Shown: one piece after another, positions 32,941 to 45,300 of the stretch
Layout: every line of letters starts with the position of its first letter
Numbering within the stretch: position 1 is the stretch's first letter
Source of the DNA: Nageia nagi
Lineage: Eukaryota; Pinophyta
DNA: 64,000 nucleotides
Direction: 5' to 3'
Assembly (NCBI GenBank): GCA_050084985.1
Contig: JBITNC010000002.1
Location: 32,240,001-32,304,000 of the forward strand
Notes under the pieces: model-generated
The model's input: the letters and a program-made list of their open reading frames with translations, nothing else
Database searches by the model: none
Told to the model about the DNA's origin: nothing
Program-made: the position numbers and the translations under genes

Positions 32941-34375
32941 CAAAGTTTTATACTAGGTCCAAAATTTCTTGTATAAAAGGCAAAATTTTCTTGTAGATAT
33001 CTCCAAAATATATATGCATACATAGCCCAAAACTCTAGTGGCTTCCTAGCATGTATTGTTCTTTTTTTTTTCTAAAGAAATGTGTTTTAGAAAACTCCTT
33101 CTAACTATTCTATAAATTTCAAACAATTTTGATGAGAAAATGCACTAAGTATAACAATCTCTAGATGTGATGTCAGTGAAGGATAGGTGGGTATTATTTT
33201 CATCTAAAACTAGACTCTAAAAGTAGTGATGTTAGTGGGTAATGCTAAAAGTTTTTGCAATATCTGATTTATGTGTTCCAAGTCATGAAAGGGAGATGAT
33301 GTTAGCAAAATAAAGTGAATCCCATTTTATCCAAAAGAATAAATCTAGAGGAGGATGATGTCACAAGCAAAACTAAAATTTCCCAATGTTACTTACTTTA
33401 CTTTACAAAGGCACAAAAAGAAAGTGACATCAATTAAAAATAAAAGACTTAAATATTATAGTGCAAATATTGATGATGTCTAATGTAAAAAACTAAATCT
33501 CCACCTATGCAAAATTTCACCAAAAGACTCTAAAACATAAGCCAAAAATTGAGAAGGTTCTAAAATAATCACTAAAAGTTGGAAATTATTTGAATTATCA
33601 TAATAAATTAGATAATCTTTCAAAAATATAATACAAATTCAAATAACACCCAAGAAACATGCTCATTGCAATTCAAAAGCAATTATAATTCTAGGTATTT
33701 CAATTTTTAGAAATAAAATGCCATGTGGTAGAGGTAGTTAGCTATTTATTAAAACAAGGCCAAAATCTTTCAACTATTTTGTAACTATTTTGTTTCAATC
33801 ATTCTGTAATTGCTCTAGCTTAGTATAAGTAATGTTGAAGACAAAGCAAAAGGGTCAAAATCCCTAGTATTGTCCCTTGTATTTGTTTTCAAAGACCTTT
33901 TGTTCTATTAGTAATACAATACCATCTTGACCTTTCTTGTCCAATACTTGTCATTGTTATTTTTAATTTGGTTATATTGTGTCAAGTAATAGATATTTCC
34001 TAAATGATAATGATGAGTTTTTGGTATAACTATGTCTACTTATATGGTAGAGTTAAGCTGAAGAATAATTTAGAGAGTGAAAGCTTGCACTGTGGCTACT
34101 ACACTAGATTCTTGCCAAGGTTTCACATTCTATGAAAGCTTGCAATAAACAAGTGATATACCCCTACTTTTTTTCTTACACCCTATCCTTCTTGCTTTAT
34201 TTCTTGCACTCTACCCTCTTTTGTTTCTTTCTTATTACTTATTCTTTTAATCTATTTCCAATAGATAAGGAATCGACCTACTTTAGAGATCAAGTTACTG
34301 TGTTAGCTTATTCATGATATACTTTGGTTGAAATTATCTAAGGGTGTATACATTACATAATTTTCATCAACAAGT
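32941..34375 (+). repeat. putative 3' LTR region of X1
   Basis: Non-coding, with recurring GATGATGTC/AATGATGTTAG-like words (33165-33500). The right part (34080-34330: TGTGGCTACTACAC..., then CAATAGATAAGGAATCGACC...GAGATCAAG) resembles 38800-39020 in order and content, so the two may be LTR ends of one family. Exact termini are not clear. A T/C-rich ORF at 34132-34317 is chance. Confidence 0.35.
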
Positions 34376-34379
34376 ATGT

Positions 34380-37030
34380 AACCCCTTAGCTATATTCCAT
34401 AGATATGGGTAGGTAAATATGTTCCATTGAGACCAAGTATGGGTTTGAGGGTAGTTTTAAATTTATTATAGATATACCAACTTCTACTAAAAATTTCACT
34501 CTTTTAGGAGTAGGTTGTAAAGATAGTATAGTAGAATTTATTGTACAAAATTTTAAACTAGATATGGAAAAAGCCCCATGGATATATAACCCTTTAGGGG
34601 AGATGAAAAAAATAATAGGGACAAGAAAGAAGTTCCTAGCCTTTGCACATGAGTATAGACCTCATGTGGAATATTTTGTAAATAAAACCAAGCAAGAAAA
34701 AAAAATGTACATTGAATGGAAATTTACACTCCTAAACAAGGCCTATATGACCATTAAGGAGGTAAAGAAATACAATAACTAGGAAAATAAGTGACAAGAC
34801 TTTACCCTTGACTTGGATATCCTCACCCAGCTAATAGATTTGGATTGGGGCCCTAATAAAATCCATTATTTCAAAAAATTTAAATTTTAACATACAACAA
34901 ATATTCATCATATTGAAAATGAATTATTTGAAAAATTTAAATATGATAAATTTTGGAAGGCAAAATATTCTAATGATCCTTTGCCAAAATTTGGCTAGCC
35001 TCTTCCTCCTAAATTTCAAGGGAAATTAGTTACAAGAGTGAAACAAATAGAGGTTGGAAAACCATTGATATTACAAGAGGCTACAAATAAGGGAGAATAA
35101 AATCCCTTAGATGCTGCTACTACTTCCTAGGAGTCTTTTTCAAAAAAGAGAAGGAGAGTTTAGACCCGTGCTCAAAAACAACAAACCTCAAAGAAAGAAG
35201 AAAATTATTAAAGAAACCCCACATTACATAGCCTAGATCATAGAGAACTACACCTTTGCCTCCCAAAATCATAAAAGAAACTTCAAGGGTTATGGAAAAA
35301 GAAGAAGAAATCTTTGATATAGAGGAATTGCAAGAGCCTCAAAATACAGACACTGGTGCTTAAGAAAAGCTCCCAAAAAAAGAAGTCCTAGGAAATAAAG
35401 AAGCCTTGGAAAAAGAACACATACAAATTCAATAAGGTAGAGGAAATGTACTTGAAATGGGTGGATCTATAATAATTACATCCAAAGGTAGATCGAGTGA
35501 TGATGGTGATGATGATGATGATGAATCTAGAAGGAAAAGAGACTCAAACCTAATGGATAAAGATGATGATGAAGATAAGGTCATCAAGGAAGCATAAAAA
35601 GAAATAGAAATTTAGTATGATACACCTCCAATATAATCAAAACTCATTCAATATGTCATAATGACCACTTCAAGTGTAAATAATCCTCCTCATTCTTTAA
35701 TTCTTATAGCCTCTTAGGAGGAGATTAAATTAATTTTTTCTACACAAATTGTAGAGCCCATTGATTGGAAACTTTTTTCAATAAACCTCCTATGCTTTCT
35801 AAGAAATAGTCAAGAATTTTGAGTAAAGTAATAGAAATAGGAGACATTAAGATAACACATATGTATTTCAAAGAAGGATAACTAGATATTGATCCCATGA
35901 GTATAATTGATGTGAACATGTAGAGTGCTTTAACAATTGACCAATCTAGGTTCCTTGTGAATACTTCAATGGTGAATGGTAAAAGTCTTCAGGCAATGAA
36001 GACTAAGATAGATAAATTGAATAAGAAAATTGATCAATATAATAAGGATTTAACCCTTAAAGATAAAATAGTGGCTAGGTTGCAAAATAAGAAAAATACC
36101 TACTTGCAAAGTTCAATAAGAAAAGGTCAAAATTCAATAAGAGCTTGATAGAAACAAAGGTTGAGTTAGATAATACAAATCAAACTATATAAGATATTAA
36201 AGCTCAAGCTATAGTTATATATGGCCAAAAGGTCAAGCAAGTTAAGGTTGACTTGCAAACCATCATAGCAACTAATAATATATTATTTGATGATAATTCA
36301 AATAATTCAAAAATGTTGCTATTGATAAGAGGATTTCAAATATCCTTGATGGAGCAAGTCAAAGATAGGATGGTGACCTTATCACATTTATATTTTTTGA
36401 AATAACAAACACCATAAGCCATAAAATAGTTCAACACATAGACTAGTCTCCACTAGTTAGCTCTAGATATACCAAGATCAATTATTGAGAAAATGCAAAG
36501 TTGGTTAAAAGTCTTAACTGACCAAGACATAGCTACCATTATTCCTAGGTCAAGATAATCATATTTAAGGAGGATTTGAGATATAGGTGAACTTTAAGAT
36601 TTCATGTTCAATATGGACATTGGTAAACACCAAATCACAATAGAGCTAAGATTTATTAACAAATTCTTTAATTCTTTGATTGAAATGAAAGCTCCCAAAT
36701 TATGGGAAGAATATAACATACAGGGTAGTGTTGCCAATTGGGTAGCTAATACCATTCAATTCCTTGAGCAATCTTTTTCTAAGAAGAAAATCTTAGATTT
36801 ACAAAAAATAAATGACCTTATTCAATAAGCAATCACAAGGTTTCTGCATGTTGGGAGACTAGAGAATGTTTTAACAAGTTTAAGATAAGATACTGTAAAG
36901 ATTCAAGCATCCCTTATTTTGTCACAAGTTGACTATCAAGATCTTAAAGATTTAAATAAGAAGATGCACCCCTTCCTCTTAGTATATTTTATCCCACCAC
37001 CTAAGATCCCTACCAAATCTACATCTGAAT
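34380..37030 (+). pseudogene. X2: second copy of a coiled-coil ORF
   Basis: Plus-strand decayed coding region. Open pieces: 34564-34782 (MEKAPWIYNPLGEMKKI, Lys-rich); 35450-35600 with an Asp-rich run DGDDDDDESRRKRD; 35957-36148 (KIDKLNKKIDQYNKDLTLKD, clear coiled coil); and 36604-36828 (helical, WEEYNIQGSVANWV). The acidic block followed by a coiled coil and a helical end parallels the X1 ORF, and an LTR-like end follows. I take it as the 3' part of another X-family element whose pol is missing. Function unknown. Confidence 0.45.
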
Positions 37031-37610
37031 AGGCTATTAGAAGTAGCAAGTAGTAGGTCCTATTCTCTAGTAGGTGGAGACCCTAAGAGTTGTTAGAAGT
37101 TTGTATTATTTTAGAATTGCACTGTAGATTGGGGTAACACACTATAATTCTTTCATTCCTTTCAAAAAATTATTTCTATTCCAACTCTCTTCCTTTTAAA
37201 ATTAAATTTGAGTCTTCTATTAGCCCTAAATTTGAAGAATTCTAGGTGTTGTTAAGATCTAGCTATTATATATATAATCCAACTATTGTATGTATGGGTC
37301 CTTATCTTTGATATTTTGCCTTGTAAATTTCTAGTCAAAGTCAACTAGGTGTTGTAATAACTCTCAAGGATTAACTTTAAGTCATATTAATAGTCAAATG
37401 GGATGGAAACTATATCTATAGAAGAATTATGTATAGGAAGAGAAAAGTTTAAGCAAATGTTTGGGAGTTGTTGTAAATATAGTGTCTAAGAGTTGTAAAT
37501 ACAATGTCTAAGAGTTTTGTAAATACATAGTCTGAGAGTTTTTGTAAATATAAGTCCAAGTTATGTCCAAGTAATTAGCAAGAGGTACCTAAAAGTAAAT
37601 AAATCCCATC
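37031..37610 (+). other. non-coding region of X2
   Basis: AT-rich. Three short direct repeats of AGTCTAAGAGTTGTAAATA-like units occur at 37480-37560. No gene. Confidence 0.35.
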
Positions 37611-38160
37611 GATTTTGAGTAACAATGTCAAAATTTTTTGCTAAAATTAGTAGGTCCGACAATAAGTAATGTCAAGAGATGATTTATGAAGATCCCAAAT
37701 AGAGCCCATCAATTTTGAGTGATGATGTCAAAATGTTTGAATAAATTTAGCAGATCCTAGAATAAGTAATGGCAGGTCATGAAGATCCCATATAGAGCTT
37801 ACCAATTTTAAGTAATGATGTTAGAACTTTTGACTAAAATCAATAAGTCCTAGAACAAGTAATGGTAGGATATGATTCATGAAGATCCCAAATAGAGCCC
37901 ACTGATTTTGGATGATGATGTTGGAAATTTTACCTAAAATTAGTGGGTCCTAAAATAAGTAATGGTAGGTGATGATTCATGAGGATCCAAAATAGAACCT
38001 ACTAATTTTGAATGATGATGTTAGAACTTTTGGCTAAAATTAGCAGGTTTTAGTACAAGTAATGGTAGATAATGATTCATGAAGATCCCAAATAGAGTCT
38101 ACCAATTTTGAGTGATGATGTTAGAAATTTTGGCTAAAATTAGCAAGTACTAAGAAGAGC
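37611..38160 (+). repeat. 100-bp tandem array (6 copies)
   Basis: Copies start at 37611, 37711, 37804, 37904, 38004 and 38104 with the words ATTTTGAGTGATGATGTTAG, GCTAAAATTAGCAGGTCC, AAGTAATGGTAG and CATGAAGATCCCAAATAGAG. One unit is 93 bp, the rest 100. It lies in the LTR-like region of X2; related words occur in X1 at 33165-33500. Confidence 0.9.
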
Positions 38161-39035
38161 CAAATCATTAATAAAACTCAAAAAAAGAAATAAAACTCAC
38201 TAGACTAAGGTAAGACTAATGGATAAGAAGTAACACCCAAGTACATTTGATCTTAAGTGTTTGACCCTTGAGGCCTTGTTAATGTGTTGATTTCAACTCA
38301 ATTCCATATAATAGTGGTAGTTTCTTCTCAAACAAGGTTGATATACTATTCATAACCCTCCATTACTCTATTCATTTAGAACTATAGTATGAGTCATCAA
38401 TAGTTACAGAGATGTTGATAGCTACTAATAGAACATAGTGCTAGATTGTACCTATCAAATTGCAGATGAGTACTTATTCAATTAGCTACAATAGCATATT
38501 CAATCAACTACAAGGCCAAAGGAGTAATTATAATTATAATATTTATTGTAAATATTTTTCTTCACTTGATTCAATCAAGATGAGTAATTATGCATATTAA
38601 TGGTAGAAAACAACCCAATAGGGCATGTAAATTTATAAATGGTGAATTTTGAAAAATTAAAGTGGTCAAACATTGTAGCAAATTTTTCCAAGTATATAAG
38701 ATACTTTCATTATGATAATGCAAATAGATAATACTTTTCCCTTTTCCAACAAGTGGCTATTTATTACTTTTGTAAATGTTGTGTATGAGATGATATCTTA
38801 AGTTGTGGCTATGGATTGTGATTGTGAGACCCCAAGAGTAAGATAGCTCGCTATTTTTAATCCTATTTATGGATTGCTACCTATGCTACAATGCTCAAGC
38901 TATGAAGTTCTTGCTTTAGTTTCAATTTAATTTGTTAATCTCTTTCCTGTAACTCTATACATTTTATCTCTTTCCTATTACTTTTAACCTTTATAATAGA
39001 TAGGAGCTGGCCTATAACCTAGAGATTGAATAGAA
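38161..39035 (+). repeat. putative LTR end of X2
   Basis: No gene. The right part aligns loosely with 34080-34370 and ends AAACCAACA near 39040, where sequence of element C begins. If X2 is inserted in C, this is its 3' boundary. Confidence 0.3.
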
Positions 39036-39780
39036 AACCAACATGAGCACATTCCCACCACCTTCTGCTCTTTCAAGGAACCTACTATTATGGGAAATGG
39101 ATAACTTGACCAAACCAAACCCTTTGAGGTTACATTATACCAATCAACACCAATTAGATAAAATAAAAATTCTCCTTGATATTGAGGAAGATTGGGATAT
39201 GGTAATTTATTTTGATAGATCTTGATATAAAAAAGTGGAGGTACAAGTCTTGTATTTGTAACACCATAAGGATTTCCTACACCATATTCCTTCAAACTCA
39301 AATTTCCATATACAAATAACAATATTGAATATGAAGCCTTAATACTAGCTATAAAAATTGCTATAAAATTAAAGCTAAGAAAGGTCAAATTTATCAATGA
39401 TTCATTGTTAATTGTAAATTAGGTTAAAATAAATTTCTAATGTAAAGAAAATTTAATCCAAAAATACAAAAAATTGGTGGATAATCTATTACAATCATAA
39501 AAAAAAATGACCTAGAAGCACCACCAAGATCAACCATAAGGTTTACCAATGTTATGTATTCAATTGGATCTTTAATACTCTATAACCCTCATAAAAAAAC
39601 CATTCACATTGAAATAGTACAAATAATCCAATATTCATTGGATATGGATAGAGTGGAACATGCAATTCTCGATATTATAATGGAAGATAAACATTTATGG
39701 CATATCCAATTAGGTAAATTCTTAATAGATGGATTCTTACCTATCAATTTAATAAAATTGGCTATGAAAGTATTCAAATG
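39036..39780 (+). pseudogene. RNase H junction and second RNase H of C
   Basis: NPLRLHYTNQHQLD (39118-39160) corresponds to the end of the first RNase H in B, followed by EEDWDMVIYFDRS (39184-39225; WDITIHFDGS in B, the first catalytic Asp). Weaker matches to the Glu and second Asp segments follow to about 39540, then SIGSLI and a linker that also exist in B. Broken by frameshifts and stops. Confidence 0.7.
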
Positions 39781-40975
39781 AAAAGCTTCCCACTTTTGTA
39801 TGGTAGTGATGTTATTTATTGTAGAGACTTTAATGGAATATTACTTAAATGCTTAGAATGGGATTATTCACAAATTGCAATTTCATGTGCACATAATGGA
39901 ATATGCGGAGGACATTTTAGTGGTCATGCAATCATAAAATGAATAATGCACATGTGCTATTATTGACCTACTATGGAACATGATTGTATCAAATATATTA
40001 AAAAATACCTCAAATTCTAACAACATTCTAATCTATTTAATCAACCATCACAATCATTACAACCCATGTAATAACTATGGGCATTTTTGATATGGGAATT
40101 GGATCTTATAGGTTAGATATCTCCCACTTTCTCAAATGGTCATAAGTTTATAATACTAACCATAGAATATTTCACAAAAGGGTTGAAGCTATTCCTATGA
40201 TCTCCACAAAAGTAGCAAAAATAATAGAATTCATAGAGTACCATATTATTTTCCATTTTGAAATTCTCACTCAATTATCATAGATAACAAATTTTTTTCA
40301 AAAACAAATAAGTGTTAGCAATATGCAAAGGATACCATATTAGAATTAGTTTTTTTATGCCTTATTACCATCAAGGAAATGGATAAGCTAAGGTTACAAA
40401 CAAGACTATTTGAAGTATTATGCTTAAAATAATAGATAATCCTCATAGAGATTAGCATGAAAGGATTCCATATGATTTATAGGCCTATCACACTAGTATT
40501 ATAACTCCTACTAGTGAAACCCCATTCTCCCTTTTTTATGGGGCAAAAGCAATTTTTCCCTTCAAAATAAAAATTCCATCTTTACAAATTGCTATACAAG
40601 ATTATATTATAGATGAAGTAACTCACCAAACATTATTAGATCAATTACTATTATTAGAATAAACATGAGTTAATGCATTGGAACATATGCATACCTATCA
40701 AAATCACATTAAAATTCATGAATTTAATATAGGAGATTTAGGAAATAAAGAAAATCAACAAAATTCATAGATGAATAGGAAAATTTATGATAAATGTTCC
40801 CATAATTGGTTAGTACCTTACATAATTAAAAGAAAATTTGGTTCATGAGAATATCACTTAGTCAAAATTGAAGGTAATGAAGAGTGTGAACCAATAAATA
40901 TCACACACACTTTTTCCCCTTTTGTAGTTAAAATTATTCTATTTTCTATGTATATATTGTCAATATATAGCTAAA
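39781..40975 (+). pseudogene. integrase of C
   Basis: PTMEHDCIKYIKK (about 39967-40010) is the zinc-binding part; SQSLQPM and a WELDLIG-like core start follow. QGNG-AKVTNKTI occurs near 40373-40410, HRD-HERIPYDL-AYHTS near 40445-40500, TPFSLFYGAKAIFPF near 40520-40565, and a C-terminal VPYIIKRKFG/EYHL tail near 40810-40860. Each segment has its counterpart in B. Many TAG/TAA stops; not functional. Confidence 0.8.
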
Positions 40976-41024
40976 AATACTAATTTTTTTAAAATGAACT
41001 AGCAAAAATAAGTGAATGTAACAT

Positions 41025-42078
41025 ATGACAACCAAAAGGATCAAGACTGTTCATGTGCCATTGGAAAGAAAAGGAATAAGTCAAGTAGCAAGGTTTGATA
41101 AGCCTAGATATTTAGGAGATAGAGCTATATCTAGACTTATAGAATTTACTTTCTAAGGATCACAAAATTTTCTTTGATTACTATTCACATACAGAGAGAT
41201 ATAGCCTTGACTAATTATTCAGGTAAATTTGATAGATGGAAAATTTGTGTTAAACAAGACAATCTAGATATTTATCTAAATAGGGTTGTGTATATTTTAG
41301 GTTTTTGACATTATCAAGAATAAATACACAAGATAAATTTTCTATGATTTTATTGTCCTACAATTGCACCTAAAATTATATTAGATTGTTCTTTCAATAA
41401 TTGGATTTTGGATATTGCAGTTCATGACTCTTAGAATATAAATGGAATCTTAGAATAGATAAATCATATTGCTAGAGACTTTTGTCATCAAAAAAATAAT
41501 ATATGATTTTTCCACCATGTTTATCTCAAAACCTCAATAATTAAAATAGAAAAAACAAAAGATTAATCAACAAGTTTCTCGACTAAATTCAAGGTTTCTA
41601 CTCTCTTCTTTTCATAATCATAAAGGGAAAATTCAAATAATGAAAAGATTAGAAATTCTAAAACAAACACATTTTCAATTTGATTACATTGATCAAAATT
41701 TCATAGATAGATATAAAAGAGATGGTTACATGTAATTAATTCAAAAAACTCTTTCTACACTTATGATTCATTTCCTTGATTTACCAAAAGAGATGCCATT
41801 AGTGATAGCCATGAAATATTTTGAAAATCATACATCAAATACATGGTAATTGAAAATAAATGGTCAAAAAATTGCAATTAAAGTAAAAGTGTAAGAAATG
41901 TGCATGGAAAAAGAGTCTAAAAACAATTTATTATAATGGGTCTACCTACATTAGCCTTACAATAAACCCAAAATATTGATAGACTGCATTGAAGATGTCC
42001 ATATCAAATTTATGGGACATTTTGTTGCCTAGATTTTAGTCATTTTTGATAAATATTATCATAATTTTTCCATATTTT
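41025..42078 (+). pseudogene. post-integrase ORF of C, homologous to that of B
   Basis: Begins MTTKRIKTVHVPLERKG, with RFDKPRYLGD matching RFPSPRYPGD-like sequence in B. Further matching segments in order: IIYDFSTMFISKPQ (about 41495-41535), MKRLEILKQTHFQFDYID, LPKEMPLVIAMKYFENH (about 41780-41830), LKINGQKIAIKVKV (about 41850-41890) and KPKILIDCI (about 41955-41985). Heavily interrupted. Conservation of the order in two diverged elements is the main evidence that this is a real gene of the family. Confidence 0.65.
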
Positions 42079-42366
42079 AGAAATGATGAAATTGTATATA
42101 ATTATATTTCACTATTTAGTAATAATTGTTATGTGAATAATCCTTTGAATGTAAAAACATGATTTGAATGAATTATTCAACACCTCAATGAAAGAAAATG
42201 AATTAAGAAGGCTAGACAAGAACATTATTAAAATATTTCCAATAGCAAGATTTTTATTGTCACTATAGGGAACCTCATCCCATACTTTTTGCTATCAACT
42301 TCTACACTACCATTGATACCACCAATACATATTTAATTATATCTTATATACATACCCTTTTTTTTT

Positions 42367-43525
42367 ATGCCTCTTAAGGTGCATACAAAATCTTTAATTT
42401 CATCTATGGAACCTAAGAGAATCATCAAAAAGTTTAAGCTAATACCTATACCATCATCCCCACCACTCATTTCATATCACATTCACTCTCAACCATCCAT
42501 TCTAGGACAAGGTCCTCTCCACCTTCAATTGAAGCCTCCTTACTATTACTACTTGAGTCATGGATGTTGGTTCATTCATAAGAAATCTATACACCAACAC
42601 CATTAGAGGATTGTAAATAATTTTATGTTGTGTTAAAAATAAAAAAATAAAACAATAAAATAAAAAATAATAAAAAATAAAGAAAAATGATAAAAATATT
42701 AAAAAAAATAAAAAAATAAAAAAATAAAAATATGTATCTTATATATATGTGCTCTATATATATCACTTGATCTTTACGTGATTATTAATTATTTTCATGC
42801 AATTAAAAGTTTTTTTATATGTTATGTCTATATAGCCTTCTGCAATATCTAAACTTTGTAAATATTATTGCAGGTGGCCAACTACATTCACAACACATAC
42901 ATCATGAGTCATCCTCATTATGTTTTTGGACCCACTAATAAATGTATAATTTATGAGTATCATATTCCATCTATTCCTTAGGGGTTTTCTTTCTTGCATG
43001 CCCTATGTTCTCCTTATACATTCGCAAGTGATCATATAGAGAGTCATACTCCATCACTAGATGTAGATACAAATCATTTTTTTAAGTTTCTTGATGGTGT
43101 TCACCATAAAATCTTATCTATAGCAATTTTTTTGAGTCTTGTAGATAAATATGATCAAGCCTACTATGCCCTCAAAAATTCCTTTTGGGTGAGTATTACA
43201 ATTAATCATGAACCATATTAAGGAGCTTACATGATTTATGATATACCTAACAAAGAGTTTCTCCAAAACCTTTTTGTCTTATTTTCTAGACCATACTTCA
43301 TATGTAGGATTATAATCAATGCTCATGTTAATACATTCTTATACCAACAATTACATTCTATGACCCACCATCATTACATCCTCATGAGGAATTTGACATA
43401 CTTACTCATCATACAATACATTGGTCTATAAATCATGCCATCCATATGCTATGTCATTTTCACACCATTTCTCATAGTCAATTATTGATATTCTTCATAC
43501 AACATGGATTCAATCATGAAGAGTT
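42367..43525 (+). pseudogene. extra ORF of C, possibly two exons, absent from B
   Basis: Open stretch 42367-42606 (MPLKVHTKSLISSMEPKRI, Pro/His/Ser-rich) is followed by an A-rich, gene-free 265 bases ending TTATTGCAG, a good splice acceptor, and then nearly open sequence 42874-43500: YIHNTYIMSHPHYVF, FLHALCSPYTFASDHIESH, FFKFLDGVHHKIL, YMIYDIPNKEFLQNLF. Few stops for such decayed surroundings. No domain recognised. B has no room for it between its post-integrase ORF and hairpins. Confidence 0.4.
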
Positions 43526-44149
43526 AGATGAGGATTAAAAATAAAAATCGTAAAAATTAAAAAATTAAAAAAAATCATAAAAATATAAAAATTTATGTAC
43601 ATACATATTTATATATATACATGCTCAAAATTATTTCCCAAGCATCTTGGCTATATAGTGCACTGCCCTATATGTTCATACCATACCATTATATTCATCT
43701 TGTCTATTACTTCCATCATCATAAAACTATTAAGTGTCAAACATGATGATTCTAGTAACTTACTAAGATATAAATACAAACCATACATCCATCAACATAT
43801 TGTTCATATATATAGTTATAAGTATAAATAAAGGAGGAGTTTATGAGTATAGTATTCATATTCTATTTTGTCAAAATATCTTCCATAAAGTTTTTAAAAC
43901 TTAGGATGATAAACAAACATAACCTTGATACACTTTTAAGTTATTATGAACTCATACACTCTTACACATTTTAAAATATCAAAATAATAAAAAAAATATG
44001 TTACTTAAACATAATTTTAAGGATTATTAATCATATTATTTCATTTCATCTCAAACCCAAGAGATAGGATAGGAAGAAAAAAGAGCTAGAGAAAAAGATA
44101 CAAAAAATTTTAAAAAAAGGAAGTAGAATTATTAGGTGATTACAGTATC
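43526..44149. other. non-coding interval of C
   Basis: AT-rich, with A-rich runs near 43540-43580 and 43985. The part from about 44040 (rc GGTTTGAGATGAAAT) aligns with B near 15140. No gene. Confidence 0.4.
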
Positions 44150-44252
44150 CTCTATCAAGGATATGAATTCCTAATTGGAAATAGAGCAAATTTGTAACAA
44201 TATCTAGGGGTTAGTCTTCACTAGGGCTATGGATTCCTATATGGTAGTGAGG
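44150..44252. ncRNA. twin 37-nt hairpin element of C
   Basis: Inverted repeats at 44150-44186 (CTCTAT...ATAGAG) and 44216-44252 (CTTCACTA...TAGTGAGG), each 37 nt, separated by 29 nt. In the reverse complement they line up base for base with the B pair, including a shared spacer (TAACCCCT) and a shared loop word (CCATAGCCC). Stem bases differ from B but pairing is kept. Confidence 0.6.
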
Positions 44253-45300
44253 TATACCTTACAAAGTGGTGACATGTCTAGTCCTTATGATAGACCTTTG
44301 CATGTATCATATGGATGAATCAACTTACATATTTTATGCTCTTGAAATATAATTTTGTGAGTGTTAATAGAAATAAATGGAATCATCGCACACACATGAG
44401 TTTATAATAAACTTAGGTGTATTATAACATTATTTTATATCATCCCTTGTAGATGAAACTAAAATGAGAGATTATTTGATGAAGTTAATTTGGATATCTT
44501 ATTCATTATATTCTTTATCATAGTATACATTCATTTCATCTCACAATATATACTATTATTATTATCTTATGTTTGACATTCAAATAGTTATACCATTCAT
44601 TCATATTCCATTTATACAATTTCACATATATGTATTATCCCAATATTTGTGTTCAAAACCATGTGTATAAATAGCCAAGAACCAAAAATGATAATATTTG
44701 ATTCTATACTAATATAAATAAAATATTATCCTAATTATAGTTATATAATTATAAGAGTATAATGATAAAATTAATAGCAAATTAAATTGTTAACATTACA
44801 TCATCCACCAATCATAATCACATCATATAGAAATAATCCATCTATTAAAATATTAAGTAATACCACTATTAGGATAATGTAAACCAATAATAACATTCCA
44901 CCAACATAAATTATAACAAAAAAATTAAAATTTCTAAGCATTCACATATAGGAAATCCCATAGTCCATCATCTATTAAAAATAATACATGATAATATTTA
45001 AAAAAATAAGAACTCATAAAACCATCATCATAAGAAGAACAACTATAAGCATGAGCATCAAAATATGTCATAATGTATATATTAAAAAACTATTATAAAT
45101 TCCATCACTTAGTAATCCATAACATTTATCCAATAAAATCAATCATGATCACCTTAATAAAAATGTATATAATATACCATCACCAACGAATATAATTCTA
45201 TAACATGATATTAAATATTTGTCAAATAAAGTAACATGAATGACTAAATACTCAAGCCTCAAGGGCATCCTCATACTTGCTACCCTCACCACACCCTAAT
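44253..45300. other. non-coding interval of C
   Basis: AT-rich (44500-45240 mostly A/T runs). The first 60 bases match the flank of the B hairpins (TAGACATGTCACCAC in rc). No gene seen. Confidence 0.4.

Noticed and set aside
37611-38160. CRISPR array
   Set aside because: Units are 100 bp, contiguous and imperfect, without spacers, in a plant genome: an ordinary tandem repeat.
39043-39397. Minus-strand ORF of 137 codons (38984-39397)
   Set aside because: Antisense to the RNase H of C; the plus strand has the catalytic motif.
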